A stretch of DNA of 64,000 nucleotides, taken from positions 6,548,501-6,612,500 of the forward strand of contig CATIUR010000002.1 of assembly GCA_949592205.1 (NCBI GenBank). The letters run 5' to 3'. Below the pieces are notes generated by a model, which saw nothing but the letters and a program-made list of their open reading frames with translations, did not search any database and was not told the DNA's origin. How positions within the stretch are numbered: the first letter of the stretch is position 1; each line of letters opens with the position of its first letter. The position numbers were made by a program, and so were the translations under genes. The stretch comes from Helichrysum umbraculigerum. Lineage: Eukaryota; Streptophyta; Magnoliopsida; Asterales; Asteraceae. Positions 22,681 to 33,685 of this stretch are shown here, piece after piece.

Positions 22681-23100
22681 ATACTAAGCACTAGGGAAAA
22701 TCCCACACTTAGAATTTGAAACATTTTAGACGTATTCTTTTAGTGGTGTGTGTTGGGTTTGAATCCCACACTTAGTGATAAGCATAGTAGATATGGTATA
22801 TTTATAACGAGGGAAAGTAACGAATTTAGAAATACTCCCCGGTATTTGCAGTGTTCCTTGGTATGCGTTTGCCGAATTTCATCTTGCTGGGTTCACTCTT
22901 GATCAAGTCTTCTTGTGATTGGTCTCGTAGGTGTGAACACATCGGTTGTAGATTTTCTGGATGCTGATACTTCCTTGCAGGAGGGAGTTTTCTTTTGGAT
23001 ATCCGAGTGTCAAAGATAGTCGGAGATTTCATCACTTCTTGAAATGTAAATTTGCGGAAATGTAAAACAGGGGTTGCCTCCCGAAAAGCGCTCTTTTAAT
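22681..23100 (-). other. Athila-like 3' untranslated region
   Basis: In minus sense this contains AGAGCGCTTTTCGGGAGGCAACCCC (about 23090-23066) and two copies of TAAGTGTGGGA (about 22777 and 22712). These are typical of the region after the pol stop in Athila-like elements. The 69-aa frame at 22826-23035 has no known motif and is not called as a gene. Confidence 0.55.
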
Positions 23101-24235
23101 TGTCGAGAGCTCGACTTCTTTTCTCTTGCTAGATGGAGATTGATGCATCCATGGGATCCCCTTTGTTGACGTTGTGGGCCCTAGGTTGCAGAAAAGTGTA
23201 TCGAGGTGGATAGATTCTCATAAAGTGATTGATTATTGTAGTAATCAATTCGAGTGGACTATCTCTCGATGATGCCTTGTAGTTCAGAAGATGCTCTGAA
23301 GTTGTCTTTGCAAGTCCTTGAAGTCCGAAGATGATATCGTCAAATGCTTTAGTGACAGGTTCACTAGGGTCGGCCATGGTGGTTTTGTCTGTGTTAACAA
23401 CCTCTCTTAGCGGTGGGTTTTGCCAGAGAGAGCATACAAACGTCAAAAATTACAGCTTTATGTCTTCATAATTCTTGGTCTTGGGGTCTCCGTTGAATCT
23501 TCTGATGGATGTGCACAGGTTCTCTATTTGCCGGTGCTGATGGTTGTTGAATGGAAAGTCGGATTCTGAGAAAACTAGAATAAGCTGACGAAGTATCTCC
23601 TTGCATCACGAGTAGAATATGAACTTCGTTCTGGAGTTACTTTTCCGTTGTTGAATCTCCAATAGATGGATCGTAACAAAATTAGCGATATCACGTGGTG
23701 ATTCAGGTGTGGCCCGAAAAGGTTGTTCGCGCCTCGATTCCTCCCAAACAAGATCACTAAGTTCTTTAATCAATAACTCAACTTGAATTTCTATGGTAGA
23801 GTTGATAACCATGGATCCGCTTTCTTTGGAGCAGAGGCGATCTTCTTTACTTAGCGAGTTAAGTAGTGATGTGAAGTAATTCAACATTGATATGTCTGCA
23901 TGGGTGCTCGGATGTCCAGTAGTCTCTTTCATATGTGCTTTAATGAATCCTAACGTCTCCCATTGTGCTAACGTGAAGGGGATATTTGATCTTTTAAGGG
24001 CATTGAATATCCTAGTATATGTCCATTTCTGATGTTGACAGAATTGTAGCTCAGCAGGGGAAAGAGTAAGCAAGTTGAGTGTGTTGCTAATTCTTTCTAC
24101 TGCTTTGTTGAATCTTTCGATGATTTTGTTGAGTACTTCGGGATCTGCAATGGGGTGTGGTTGGTTTCTGGTGCAATTGGAATATTACTCCAGTGTTTCT
24201 TTTCTCGTAGGATGGTCGCCGTTACTTCCCGCCAT
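23101..24235 (-). pseudogene. Unidentified coding remnant in the place of reverse transcriptase
   Basis: Open minus-strand blocks at 24073-23606 (155 aa) and 23446-23129 (105 aa) follow the protease. I see no YVDD or other polymerase motif, no RNase H motif and no integrase motif. The first block is helical and Leu/Glu/Ser-rich with no cysteine clusters; the second is short and neutral. Stops and frame changes separate the blocks. Together with the downstream GGGAGGCAACCC motif, the position suggests this is the 3' part of the element's own polyprotein gene rather than a separate gene. It may be a sequence that replaced pol in a non-autonomous line, or pol decayed beyond recognition. Confidence 0.4.
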
Positions 24236-24897
24236 TTATTCAGTGGTAAATGGATTAGTTGACGGTCTGCTTATTCTGTTTTCATCTTGTGTCTTTCCCT
24301 TTCCGATTATTTCTTCCATCGTTGGTCCCTTTGCTGATGCATTTTTCATCTTGTGTCCTATTCGTCGGAGGTCAATCGGAAAATATGGCGAGATTGCCAG
24401 TTCCTTGCTAGATTTCCTTTCACTTATTGACTTTTCATTTTCTTCGTCTTTGGCGGTCTTCATGGAGATCATGTACATATTGGCTTGTTCTTCAGCGTTA
24501 GGATTGTTGATATGGAAAGTGATAGTTTCTCCTTGAGACTGCAAGCTGATGGTTTGTGTGAAGACGTTGATGATTGCCTTGGCCGTATTCATGAAAGGTC
24601 TTCCTAGTATGATTGGGATATGTACGTCTTCCTGCATATCAATTACTAAAAATCTGCTGGGTAAAGAAATTTCTTAATCCTAACTAAAACATTTTTAGCT
24701 ATTCTCCTAGGGTATTTGACCGATTGGTCAGCAAGCTGTATGGTCATTTTGGTAGGTCGAAGATTTTCTAACTCAAGTCTCTTGAAAAACGAGTATGGCA
24801 TAAGATTAACACTAGCTCCTAGATTGGCAAGAGCACAGATGATGCCTGAATTGTAGATAGAACAGGGGAGAGTAAAACGTCCTGTGTCTCCAAGTTT
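24236..24897 (-). pseudogene. Athila-like aspartic protease, active site mutated
   Basis: The minus-strand translation from 24897 reads GRFTLPCSIYNSGI, then ALANLGASVNLMP, then a stretch ending PIILGRPFMNTA and ITFHI. This is the retropepsin-like domain of Athila/Tat Gypsy elements, in which the active-site block is usually A(L)CDLGASINLMP. Asn stands in place of the catalytic Asp here, so activity is not expected. The frame is interrupted by a stop before the block and another stop near 24640-24650. The tail (24530-24236) is lysine-rich without known motifs. Confidence 0.75.
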
Positions 24898-26480
24898 TTA
24901 TGGAATGATATTTTTCAAGATAGCTGAACATTCCTCGTTCAGGGGGACATTGGGTACTTCGGGTACCTTATCCTTGGTTGTAAGAAGCCTTCTGAAGTAC
25001 TTTTTGGAAGAAACTTCAGATACGGTATCTAGGAATTTCCTATCAAGTTTAAAAGACTTAAGCTTGTCGGATCGTTGTTTAAGACGAGCCGGAAATGGAA
25101 TGGTTACTTTTCTATTTGGTGTAGACTCTAAATCCATTGTCGATGGGACAATAGGTGGTTCCTTCACCAGAGAAGAAACCGTAGGTGGGTTATGTGCTAC
25201 CTGCGAGTCTTGAATATGGGAAGCCTCCTTATGGAAACTAGTTGGACTATCCTGAGGTTTAGCTTTAATATGCTGTGCTAATTGTCCTAATTGGGATTCG
25301 AAAGCTGTTAACCTAGTCCGTTGATCACTTAAGATGAGATCAGCTTGCTCTTGTTTAGCCGAGATTCCTTGTATTAGGGTGTCGTCGAAACTAGAGGTTT
25401 GTAAGGAAGATGGGTCCAAAGGTTGAGGTTGGTAAGTTAGTGGGCTATTCCTAGGTGGGTTAAAAGAGGGGTTAGTATTGGGTGGAGTTAAATGAGACTG
25501 AGAAATTTGGGCTGAGTGGTTCAGATTAGCACAATTAAAGCAGGTTTGAACTTGACAGACTTATGATTGTTGACTTTTCAATTCCTTGATCTCCTTGGTT
25601 AGGTCTGCCACTTGCTGAGCGAGAGTTTTGATAGATTCATTTCCGATTGTAGTAGGTGGATTCACTACTAAGGGGTGATTTTCACTGTTCCAATCATGGT
25701 TGTACATTGTCATTTCTTCAATAAGGCTCAAAGCTTCATTGGTCATACAATTCATGAAATTTCCTCGAGAGAAGATATCAAGTAAAGGACGGTGATGTGG
25801 GAAGAGACCATTGTAGAAAATGCGCAGCTGGTCTGAGCGCTCAAAACGATGATTTGGACATTTCTTAAGCAATTTCTTAAAGCGTTCCTATGTGTCGTAG
25901 ATTGATTCATCATGCACTTGACAAGAGTTTATGATGTTGGTCCTAAACGTAGCTTGTTTTGATGGGGGAAAATATTTAGCCAAAAATTGGGTTGCTAATT
26001 CTACCCAAGAGGTTATAGAGTTAATTTCTAGTTCCTCAAACCAGGTTTGTGCATTGAGAGTGAGTGAGTAGGGAAATAGGTATAGATAGACTATGTCTTG
26101 ATTAACCCCAATCGGCTTAAAAGAGTTGGATAAGGAAATGAATTAGTCAAAGTGGGAGTTAGGATCATCATTTGGTAGGCCACGGAATTGACAGAGGTTT
26201 TGGATTAACTGAACAAAGTGTGGCTTTAATTCAAATGACTTTCCATCGGTTTCCGGATAGACGATTGGTCCTCCTCGACCTTCAATCAAAGGTTTAGAGT
26301 TATCAGCCAGAGTGATACGTGCGGCTGTCATAGTCTCGTTAGCATATGGTTGACTAGCAGAATGGAGAGGGGTAACATAATTTCTAAAAGTAGTAAAAGG
26401 AATGAAAAACGAATAAAGACGTAAAGGTTTAAGAAAAAGAGTTATTCCTAAAGGTTCACTAGAGTGTAAGTTCATCTTGA
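24898..26480 (-). pseudogene. Athila-like gag, frameshifted
   Basis: Readable minus-strand blocks are 26480-26143 (with HFVQLIQNLCQFRGLPNDDP), 25872-25561 (KCPNHRF, then LRIFYNGLFPHHRPLLD) and 25419-24898. The first two match the conserved capsid-like region of Athila/Tat gag, where L.KCPHHG, IFYNGL and LPNDDP-type motifs recur. The third is the gag-protease linker with a helical QTRLTAFESQLGQLA-type segment and an ECSAIL motif just before protease. Stops and frameshifts break the gene at several places. The ATG at 26541 falls in the primer-binding site and is not a true start; a start near 26333 (MTAARITLAD) is more likely. Confidence 0.75.
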
Positions 26481-26500
26481 CACCTATGGATCGTACAGTT

Positions 26501-26521
26501 GGTTCCCCGGCAGCGGCGCCA
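26501..26521 (-). other. Primer-binding site of the Athila-like element
   Basis: The minus strand reads TGGCGCCGCTGCCGGGGA, which resembles the TGGCGCCGTTGCCGGGGA primer site of Athila elements (tRNA-Asp type, from memory), with one difference. It stands 6 bases inside the inferred LTR end at 26528. Confidence 0.7.
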
Positions 26522-26527
26522 AAAACG

Positions 26528-28907
26528 TGATGCGCCCCCAACCGTCGGTAAGGATCTGTCCCTTGTCGTTGTACCGGCAGCCGGAGGCGGCGATCAGTGG
26601 GTGTTTTAAATTTGTACTTGCGGGGCCTAAGTTTTCCCTAACAATGCTAATCCTAAGGGTGAGTAAGTGGTAGGTATGACCTAGGGTCGTTCTTCAAACC
26701 GACTGACTTGAAACTAAGGCGTGGCAGATGAGGGCTTTTAAACTAGTGAAATGTTTATAAAATAGTATAGGGGTTTTGGTTTTTCTATTAACTAACTTAG
26801 GCACGTAAATAAATAAAAGCAATAAATAAAAGCGAAATAAAATAAAAGATAAAGCAGATAAGATAAAGATAGTGTCTGCTGAGAGTTCGTTAATTAAGTT
26901 ATGAGATGATCTTTGAAGAAACAGTTTTGAAAGATATTTGCTAATTGTTATTCTTGAATACTTGTAATGTAAACGCTAGACTCCCTAGCTACTAATTAAA
27001 ATCCCATTAGCATGTCACACCAGGAACTATGTTATGGTAACACTACAAAGTATTTAGAGTAATAAGCAAAATCTTAATTATGGTTTAATAATATTTTCAT
27101 ATGAACGGGAATAAAATCTTAAGGTACTAGACATAATTTAATCATATAACGATTCCTCGTCATCCTAACATATTCATGTATTTAAAAAGTTCATTTATGA
27201 CTTTAAACCAGCCCTTGCTTAAGACTACCCAATAAATCCACTAATTATCCACAGCGTTCCTCACACTAAAGTGGTTCCGCCGCTTCAAACCTTGGCCCAT
27301 GTCTTGTCCAACGGTAATCCCCCATGTAGACTTGCGGTTTCATAGTTTCATACCTTTGACAAATTATATTGACACAAATAACTGACTACCTTCTAATTAG
27401 ACGTCGTTAAAAAGGTGTTGTAATCATGTTTATTGGTGGAAACGCGATAAATTAATTCAAAGTTTAAAAGTCTATTTAGAAAGATTCATTAAACTAGGTT
27501 TCTCATTATATATTAGTTCATAATATTATACCGTTTCGTAATATAACTACCTTCGGTCGTTCCTCGACTTTCATACATTTGTACTCCACCTTAAAGCGTT
27601 TTCAGTACTATATCGAGTAGCAGTCGAATATGGGCCGTCATATTATTTCACGATAATTAAGACCGTTTGTATTTTACTACTATGATGATCTGAATGCATC
27701 AATCAAACAAGATAATGCAATAAGACAATCAAAGTAATACTAACGATCTTTAACATTTAATTATCAATCATCCCATAATTAACTAACTACATCGTAAACA
27801 AACACAACAAGTATACTACTCTCTAATCATGGAAATAACTAACTCTAGCATAATCAATACAAATGTAATTAATTAAAATAGATAAGGATAGAAAGAACCG
27901 GGATTAAATGCGGGAGAAAGTAGACTTGAATTAATATGCGTGGCTCCAAGCTTACACCAAAGATTACAATGTGTTCCGTACTTTCCTTCTCTTGCTAATC
28001 AAATTTCTAAACTAGTTTACATACTAGTTAAAACTAATCTAGATGCTAACTACAAAAATAATTCTCCTCTAACTCCTAAGAGTAGTGCTAGAGAGAGAAT
28101 TTTAGAGAGAGAGAGAGAAAGAAAATGCTAAATGGTGTGTAGCAAGGTGCAAGTTGAAATAAAGTCTTGGCACCTCTATTTATAGGTGAAAATCTGGCTC
28201 ACGTTAGCAACTTTGGGCTCACATTAGCATTCTCCAACAAAGTAATAGCACTTGTACCCTAAAGCGCGTAAAGTAACAGCACATGTACCCTAAAAGTTGC
28301 GCAAGGTAACTGCACTTGTACTAGAAAAGTACCACGAAGTACGAAAAAGAGTTGTGGGTGCCCTGGCAGCCAGGGGGTGGCGGCTGGCAGGCTTGCGGCG
28401 GCGGATGGCTGGCAGCCGGCTGGCTGTGGCGGCCAGTGGCCCCGGTTCGCTTTCTTTCACGTGTTTCTCGTTTTGTTCGTGTTTTGTTCGTGTTTTCTTC
28501 GTTATGCGTTCGTTTGTATCGATTCTTTTTGTGTTGAATTCTCTTTTCAAAAACGAAGATTTTGATGTAAAGATATCCCTGAGATGTGACTCCTAACTCC
28601 AGATTTGATGTACGAATCGTTTGAATCTTCCGGCATGCGTAGAATCTTCATTCTTCGTCCGTTTTGGTTGATTCTTTTTCCATTGGATTCGAAATTTAAA
28701 AACGAATGTCTTGGGTAAGATAGATCTTATTGATGGGCACTTTCTATAAAATCTTGTCTCGGATGTCTTGAGTCTTCAAACGTGCGCAGAATCTTCGTTT
28801 TTCACTCGTTTTGCTTGATTTTTCTCGTGCAATCTTATTTTGGCCTTCTTGGCAAAGTTTCACTGATTTGAGCATTATTTAAGTCTAATTTGCCAAGTAT
28901 TGTTCCA
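26528..28907 (-). repeat. Putative 5' LTR of the Athila-like element
   Basis: The plus strand starts TGATGCGCCCCC right next to the primer-binding site, so the minus-sense LTR ends in ...GGGGGCGCATCA. No second copy exists in the window. The far end is placed at 28907 (TATTGTTCCA), which would give a TGGAACAATA start on the minus strand; this is a guess. The interval is noncoding and has a GC-rich repeat at 28345-28445. Small ORFs there (28290-28596) reflect base composition. Confidence 0.45.
28345..28445. repeat. GC-rich GGCTGGC/GGCGGC repeat patch
   Basis: Some 100 bp of about 75% G+C, with repeated GGCTGGCAG, GGCGGCTGG and CAGCCGGC motifs, in DNA that is otherwise about one-third G+C. It lies within the putative Athila-like LTR. 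Confidence 0.65.
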
Positions 28908-30306
28908 GAATGAGAGAGATAAAAAAACGTGAGATATCAATTTTTATTAATGTTCTCCTTTTTATAAGGTTCTTTCCTGCAAAAATATTCAAACGCTTGA
29001 TTTATTAATGTTGTTAACTGCATTTTTAATATACTTATTTTAAATACAAGTATCCATATCTATAGTACAAATTTTTCTTTTTAAAAAAAAGTAAGAGACT
29101 ATTCATGAATAATAAAAGGTTGCGTAAAATGAGTTATGTGGTCATACAAGTGTATTTTAGTGCCATGGAAGAATGTTAAGAAATGAGTATGTGCTAAGAC
29201 TGATAAAACTATTTAGAATTTTTTTTATACGGATATATATGGTATAAAAGTCATATAAATTAAAAACTACTTACATAAAACTTAAATAATATTACAATAG
29301 TTTTGTAATAGAAAAAATAGAAACTATGACATTCAATTTTAAAGTAAATAATGTAAACGTTTTTGGTACATTTTTCATCTTGCTATAAAGTAATTGATTG
29401 TTAGACCGAAAGTTTACGTTCGACCATATCTCTATAAAATACACACCGTTCACTGACTTTTAATTTGCATATATACCAAATTATTTCATAAATTAATATA
29501 CGTATATTTATTCCACCACAACGTGCGGGATAAATCTGATCGTTCATGTCCAAATTCCAAATTTATAATATATTTTTTAACACGCATAAAAAAAATGATA
29601 GGAAACAAGTGTTACTTGGTCAACAGAAACGTGTGAGAATGTAATTCATATATTGATTTAGAAAAATAACCTGTCACTTCTCTATTTGGGTAAAAGAAAC
29701 TTATATAAATTTATTTAACTTAAGCGTACAATTAAGGTTGTTCATTACCTATGCATCATCAAATGATCTAATTGAACTATAATGTTATTTTTAAATCGAC
29801 GTGGTCTAAAATAAGATTATTATTTTCATTATTGAATCCGTTACTATTATATGAATGAACTAATAACCATAGTACAAACAAACCCAACATAAACGCAATT
29901 TGATCATGTTTCTTATATATAAACACACACTTATTAAGCTACTTCAGTTATTTATTTATAAATGTACGCGTACTATCATTATATACTTTACCTAGACTTT
30001 GCCCCCAAACTTTAATAATATTTCATGATCTTATATAGCACAATAATAATTATTTATGTCAATTGCCTTCTCTAATCTCGTCGGCTCTCAACATACGTAT
30101 ATGAACTGGTCAATGAACCTTCAAAATAGTTATCGGTTGAATACTGAGACGTATAACCATATCAATCACTTATTAATTACCCTAAGCCGTTACAAGGATA
30201 TTGATGTAATTACAAAAGTTTTCAAGGATATAGATGAGATTATCCCATGATAATAAGATATGAAGAATGTAATTGTTTCAGTTTTCGTATAGACGAATGA
30301 TAGCTT
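28908..30306. other. AT-rich DNA, nothing recognised
   Basis: No LTR ends, primer-binding sites, terminal inverted repeats or coding motifs are seen. A 64-aa ATG frame at 30056-30250 has no known motif and no neighbours that would support it. Confidence 0.5.
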
Positions 30307-30984
30307 TGTTGGAAAATGATCACGTCAAATAAACGCATGTCCGGAAACGTTTAAGCCTACGGGGTCACACACGTTTACACGTAGATACCGCTTATTTAAC
30401 CCAGTTAAGTTAACTGTAATAACTAGTTGAGTTATTAGTTAATTTGAGACCATTTAATAAATGTTGTTAAATTATAAAGTTAAAGGTGAAAGTTATTAGG
30501 ACTAAAATGTTAATTCTAATTACTTAAAGGGTTAATAATTAATTAATAATAAAATGTTATTATTATTTAATTATAAAAAGATTCTATATAAATACACATA
30601 ACCCTTGGACTTGTGTAATGAACTTCCGTTCCTTTTCTTCCTTTACGTACGAACGAAAATAATTAAAAACCCCATAGTGGCTTGCGTGTTTAGTACGTAC
30701 GGAATTAAAAAACCAAGGGTTGTTTTGTTTTTCGTAAAGCACAAACAATAAAGGGTTTTTTATTTAACTTGGTCAATTGAACTAGCATTCGGGTGGTTAT
30801 CAATGACGTATTGTGTGTGCGATCGTAGAGGGTTTTACCATTAGTAAAACCTATTCGTTTATTAAACGATTAATTGGAGCCGGCTAAAAGGTACACGTTT
30901 TCTATCTTAACTAATTATATATACGTGTTTATGCTTCCGCAATTGTATAACAATTTGAATATATTTATTTGCTATACTCTAACA
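30307..30984 (+). repeat. 5' LTR, 678 bp
   Basis: It starts TGTTGGAAAATGATCACG and ends ATACTCTAACA. A TATATAAATAC box-like segment lies near 30586-30597. TGGTATCAGAGCC at 30986-30998 matches the initiator tRNA-Met complement. Confidence 0.75.
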
Positions 30985-31265
30985 GTGGTATCAGAGCCAT
31001 ACGTATATTTGTAATTATTTAGATAAGTTAAACATCAAATTTGTAGGGGTATATTTTGTTTGGTTCGGCAAATTACAAAGAAAATATAATTTGAGTTTTG
31101 GTTGTGTGGGAACTAGCCAACGACAATGGAGAACAAAGAAATTTTTTTTTTTTGTCTGTTTTGAAAAACAAACTCAAGAACAGGAAAAAAAAAGATTATT
31201 GTTTTTGTTGTTTTGTGGTATCCAAACAAACAAATAAGAACAAAGAATTTTTTTTTGGTATGGAT

Positions 31266-32241
31266 CAATGTTTTAAAAACGGACGGTTCAACCGGTTCGA
31301 CCGGATCCGGAAATTTTTACTAGTTAGTTTGGACCGGTTCTTGACTAGTTCCTCACTCGGTTTGACTCGTTGACTTTTCCGGTTGAACCGGAAATCGTCA
31401 GCCGGGTTCGACCGGTTTCCTTAATTTTTTTCCTTCCAGATTTTATATTATTATCCGGAATGAACAATTTTGTTGTTGTTGTTTGTTATACAAACTTCAG
31501 ATCTAAATATCTAATTCAACCAAACCAAAAAGAAAAGAAAACGGGAAGAAAGAGCATTTAGTTTGAGTTGTTTGTTGGGACCGATAATAATATCGTCATG
31601 GACTGTGGTTCATCATCTTCATCTAATAATAACTTCTTTCTGCGACGTCGCCGGAGAAACCGACGACGACAATGGTTGATTGGTGGCGGTGGTACTGGCA
31701 CAATGGTAACCACGTCGCCGGAGCAATTTCTCCGTTTGTTAGAATTTTCAGTGAAGAGATATGTTGTGTCATCTATATTTGCTCTCCACTTTTGAAAGGC
31801 TAAATTAAAGGAAGCTTAAAAGGTATAAAATATTTTTAGCAAGAAAGATGGAATAAATTGATGTTCTTGTTGAACCATGGATGTGGAAAATAAAAAGGAA
31901 ATTAAAATGATGGATAATGTGATGTCTTGTAAAGGTAATAGAAAAACAGAGAATAAAGAAGAATTTGAAATTGGTTTATGGATTTTTTAATATATGGAAT
32001 CTTGGAAAATGGAAAAAGATCAAAAAGTTATGGGGAAGAGAAGTTGAACTTGTCAGAAAAGTTGATTTGTCACTCATCAGTCAACTTTCTTAGAAATCTG
32101 GTTGGGGTTAGACATGAAGAAAAAGTACATATCGATTTTATAATATTAAATAGTGAAAACCGGTTGAACCGGCGGTTGGACCGGTCCGACCGGAACCGGA
32201 CCTCCTTTCGATTCAACTTAAAAACCGGTTCTTAAAACATT
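31266..32241. mobile_element. hAT-like non-autonomous DNA transposon, 976 bp
   Basis: The ends are CAATGTTTTAAAAACGG and, on the right, AACCGGTTCTTAAAACATTG, forming ~15-bp imperfect terminal inverted repeats. A perfect 8-bp target duplication GTATGGAT flanks it (31258-31265 and 32242-32249), as expected for hAT elements. Subterminal regions on both sides are packed with ACCGGTT/AACCGG motifs (about 31284-31405 and 32155-32230), a likely transposase-binding arrangement. No transposase is encoded. A GC-rich central block (about 31598-31735) has coding-like composition. Confidence 0.85.
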
Positions 32242-32249
32242 GGTATGGA

Positions 32250-33685
32250 TACACGTTCGACACAAAAAAAGAATTTTTTTTTTCTTGGTTGCGGGGAATG
32301 GAGATCCAGCGCACAGGAAGAAACAAACACAATTAAAAACGATTTTTTATTTTTCTTATTTTGTGGGGTCATGCGATTTAAAAAAAAAAACATATTTGTT
32401 TCCAATTTAAATTGTTTGTTTGATTAAATTGTTAATACTTTAAAATTCCTATTGAAAATTTGATGTTTAACTAAAATAATACTAACATATTTAAATGTAA
32501 ATTGTTAGTTATTATTAGTGTACTTTAGCGAGATAAAGGATATCCATAAAATTCATGCATAATTTGTCATGGATATCACTTTGATATATTGATATGCTAG
32601 TTAAATTAATTGTTAATTAAGATGGTATGCTAGTTAAAATTAATTGTTAATTGTGATAAGAAAATTATGTGTTACTTGTTTAAAAATGTTTAATTGACAA
32701 GGACTACATAAACCCTAGTTGCCATGCTTTAGGGTTCAACCCATCAAAAGTTGCATGAATATTAATTGTTAATTGTTTAATAGTTTTAGTAGTTTACATT
32801 ATACATACTAAAATATAGTGGCCATAGGATCAATGCCCCTTAAGCTAGTCGATTAGTTTAGTTTAATTATTTGCCAATTGTTGACTTGTGACGCAAAATT
32901 TGTTTTAAAGAAAATAAATTAAACTTGACTAAATGACTATGAAATTTGATTTAGGGTTTGTAATATTACATATTTATGACGCATATGGGTTGGGCTCATA
33001 TACCGTAATTTGCTCCCGCGTCATAAAATATCTAATTGATTACAAATTTATTTAATAAAATTGGTATCTTTCATCACTAATGAAACACTGGCTCACCCAT
33101 TTGAACAAACTCTAAGAGAGCTATAAGTTTGGAGGCTCTGTCTCCTTAAAGAAAGTGGGTTACTTAATCAGCCTCGTGCTAGCCTTACTTCTACGGTTCT
33201 TTGTGCGTTCAAATGGAGCTACCGAACTCTTTATGTTGATGTAAAGATAAAATATTTTTATTAAAAGCTATGATATGAATATGGTGCATGAATATTCGTA
33301 CATATTTGATAACACATCAAATTGAAATACCCATTTAAACTTAAGTCATTACCATCCAATCGTAAGAACACTTGCAGTTGCTTTTTACTCTGCGTGAGAC
33401 GTAGGTAAATTGCAATCCCAAGGTAAATTACCACTCATTGTGAGACGGTAATGGACTATTTACAGTTCTTAATTGGATGACTTAAAACGAGTTAAGCGGT
33501 GAGATCCTTAAGCCCGTGGCAAAAGATGAGATGAAACGTGTTTACAAATTCACTTATGTTTGCTACATAAGTATTATTTGTAAGTCCCATAATTCTAGGA
33601 ATTGCACTTGTAATGCAATTATTGAGCGTCACTTACCTTTTGAGTACCATCATTGCTAGCAGATCAACTGATGTGATGGTGGTAT
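32250..33685 (+). other. Leader of the Copia-type element, noncoding
   Basis: This AT-rich sequence, with no convincing ORF, continues the leader that starts after the primer site at 30998. It ends at GGTGGTAT, after which the outer element's LTR begins; GGTAT (33681-33685) would be the left half of that target duplication. Confidence 0.45.

Larger units (their letters stand above)
22681..28907 (-). mobile_element. Athila-like Gypsy element, gag-protease only
   Basis: In minus sense the order is: LTR-like DNA (28907-26528), primer-binding site (26521-26501), gag, protease, an unidentified coding remnant, a GGGAGGCAACCC motif near 23070, and AAGTGTGGGA motifs near 22770 and 22710. The last two motifs recur downstream of pol in Athila-type elements, as I recall. 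No reverse transcriptase, RNase H or integrase is readable. The 3' LTR is missing because the element ends at the junction with LARD1 near 22,680. The outer boundary at 28907 is a guess. Confidence 0.65.
30307..33685 (+). mobile_element. Copia-type element: 5' LTR, primer site and leader
   Basis: A 678-bp LTR (30307-30984) is followed by a tRNA-Met primer-binding site and ~2.7 kb of noncoding leader, which is interrupted by a hAT-like element at 31266-32241 and ends at 33686 where the outer minus-strand element begins. No gag or pol frame is reached. The 3' part and second LTR presumably lie beyond the right edge of the window. Confidence 0.6.

Noticed and set aside
24075..24536. 153-aa plus-strand membrane-like protein
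   Set aside because: It is antisense to the Athila-like protease region; hydrophobicity comes from the reverse strand of a Lys/Glu-rich frame.
28290..28596. Small genes at the GC-rich patch
   Set aside because: Open frames in several phases on both strands follow from the GGCTGGC repeats.
30056..30250. 64-aa host peptide gene
   Set aside because: ATG-started but isolated, with no motif, no signal peptide and no nearby promoter signal that I could support.
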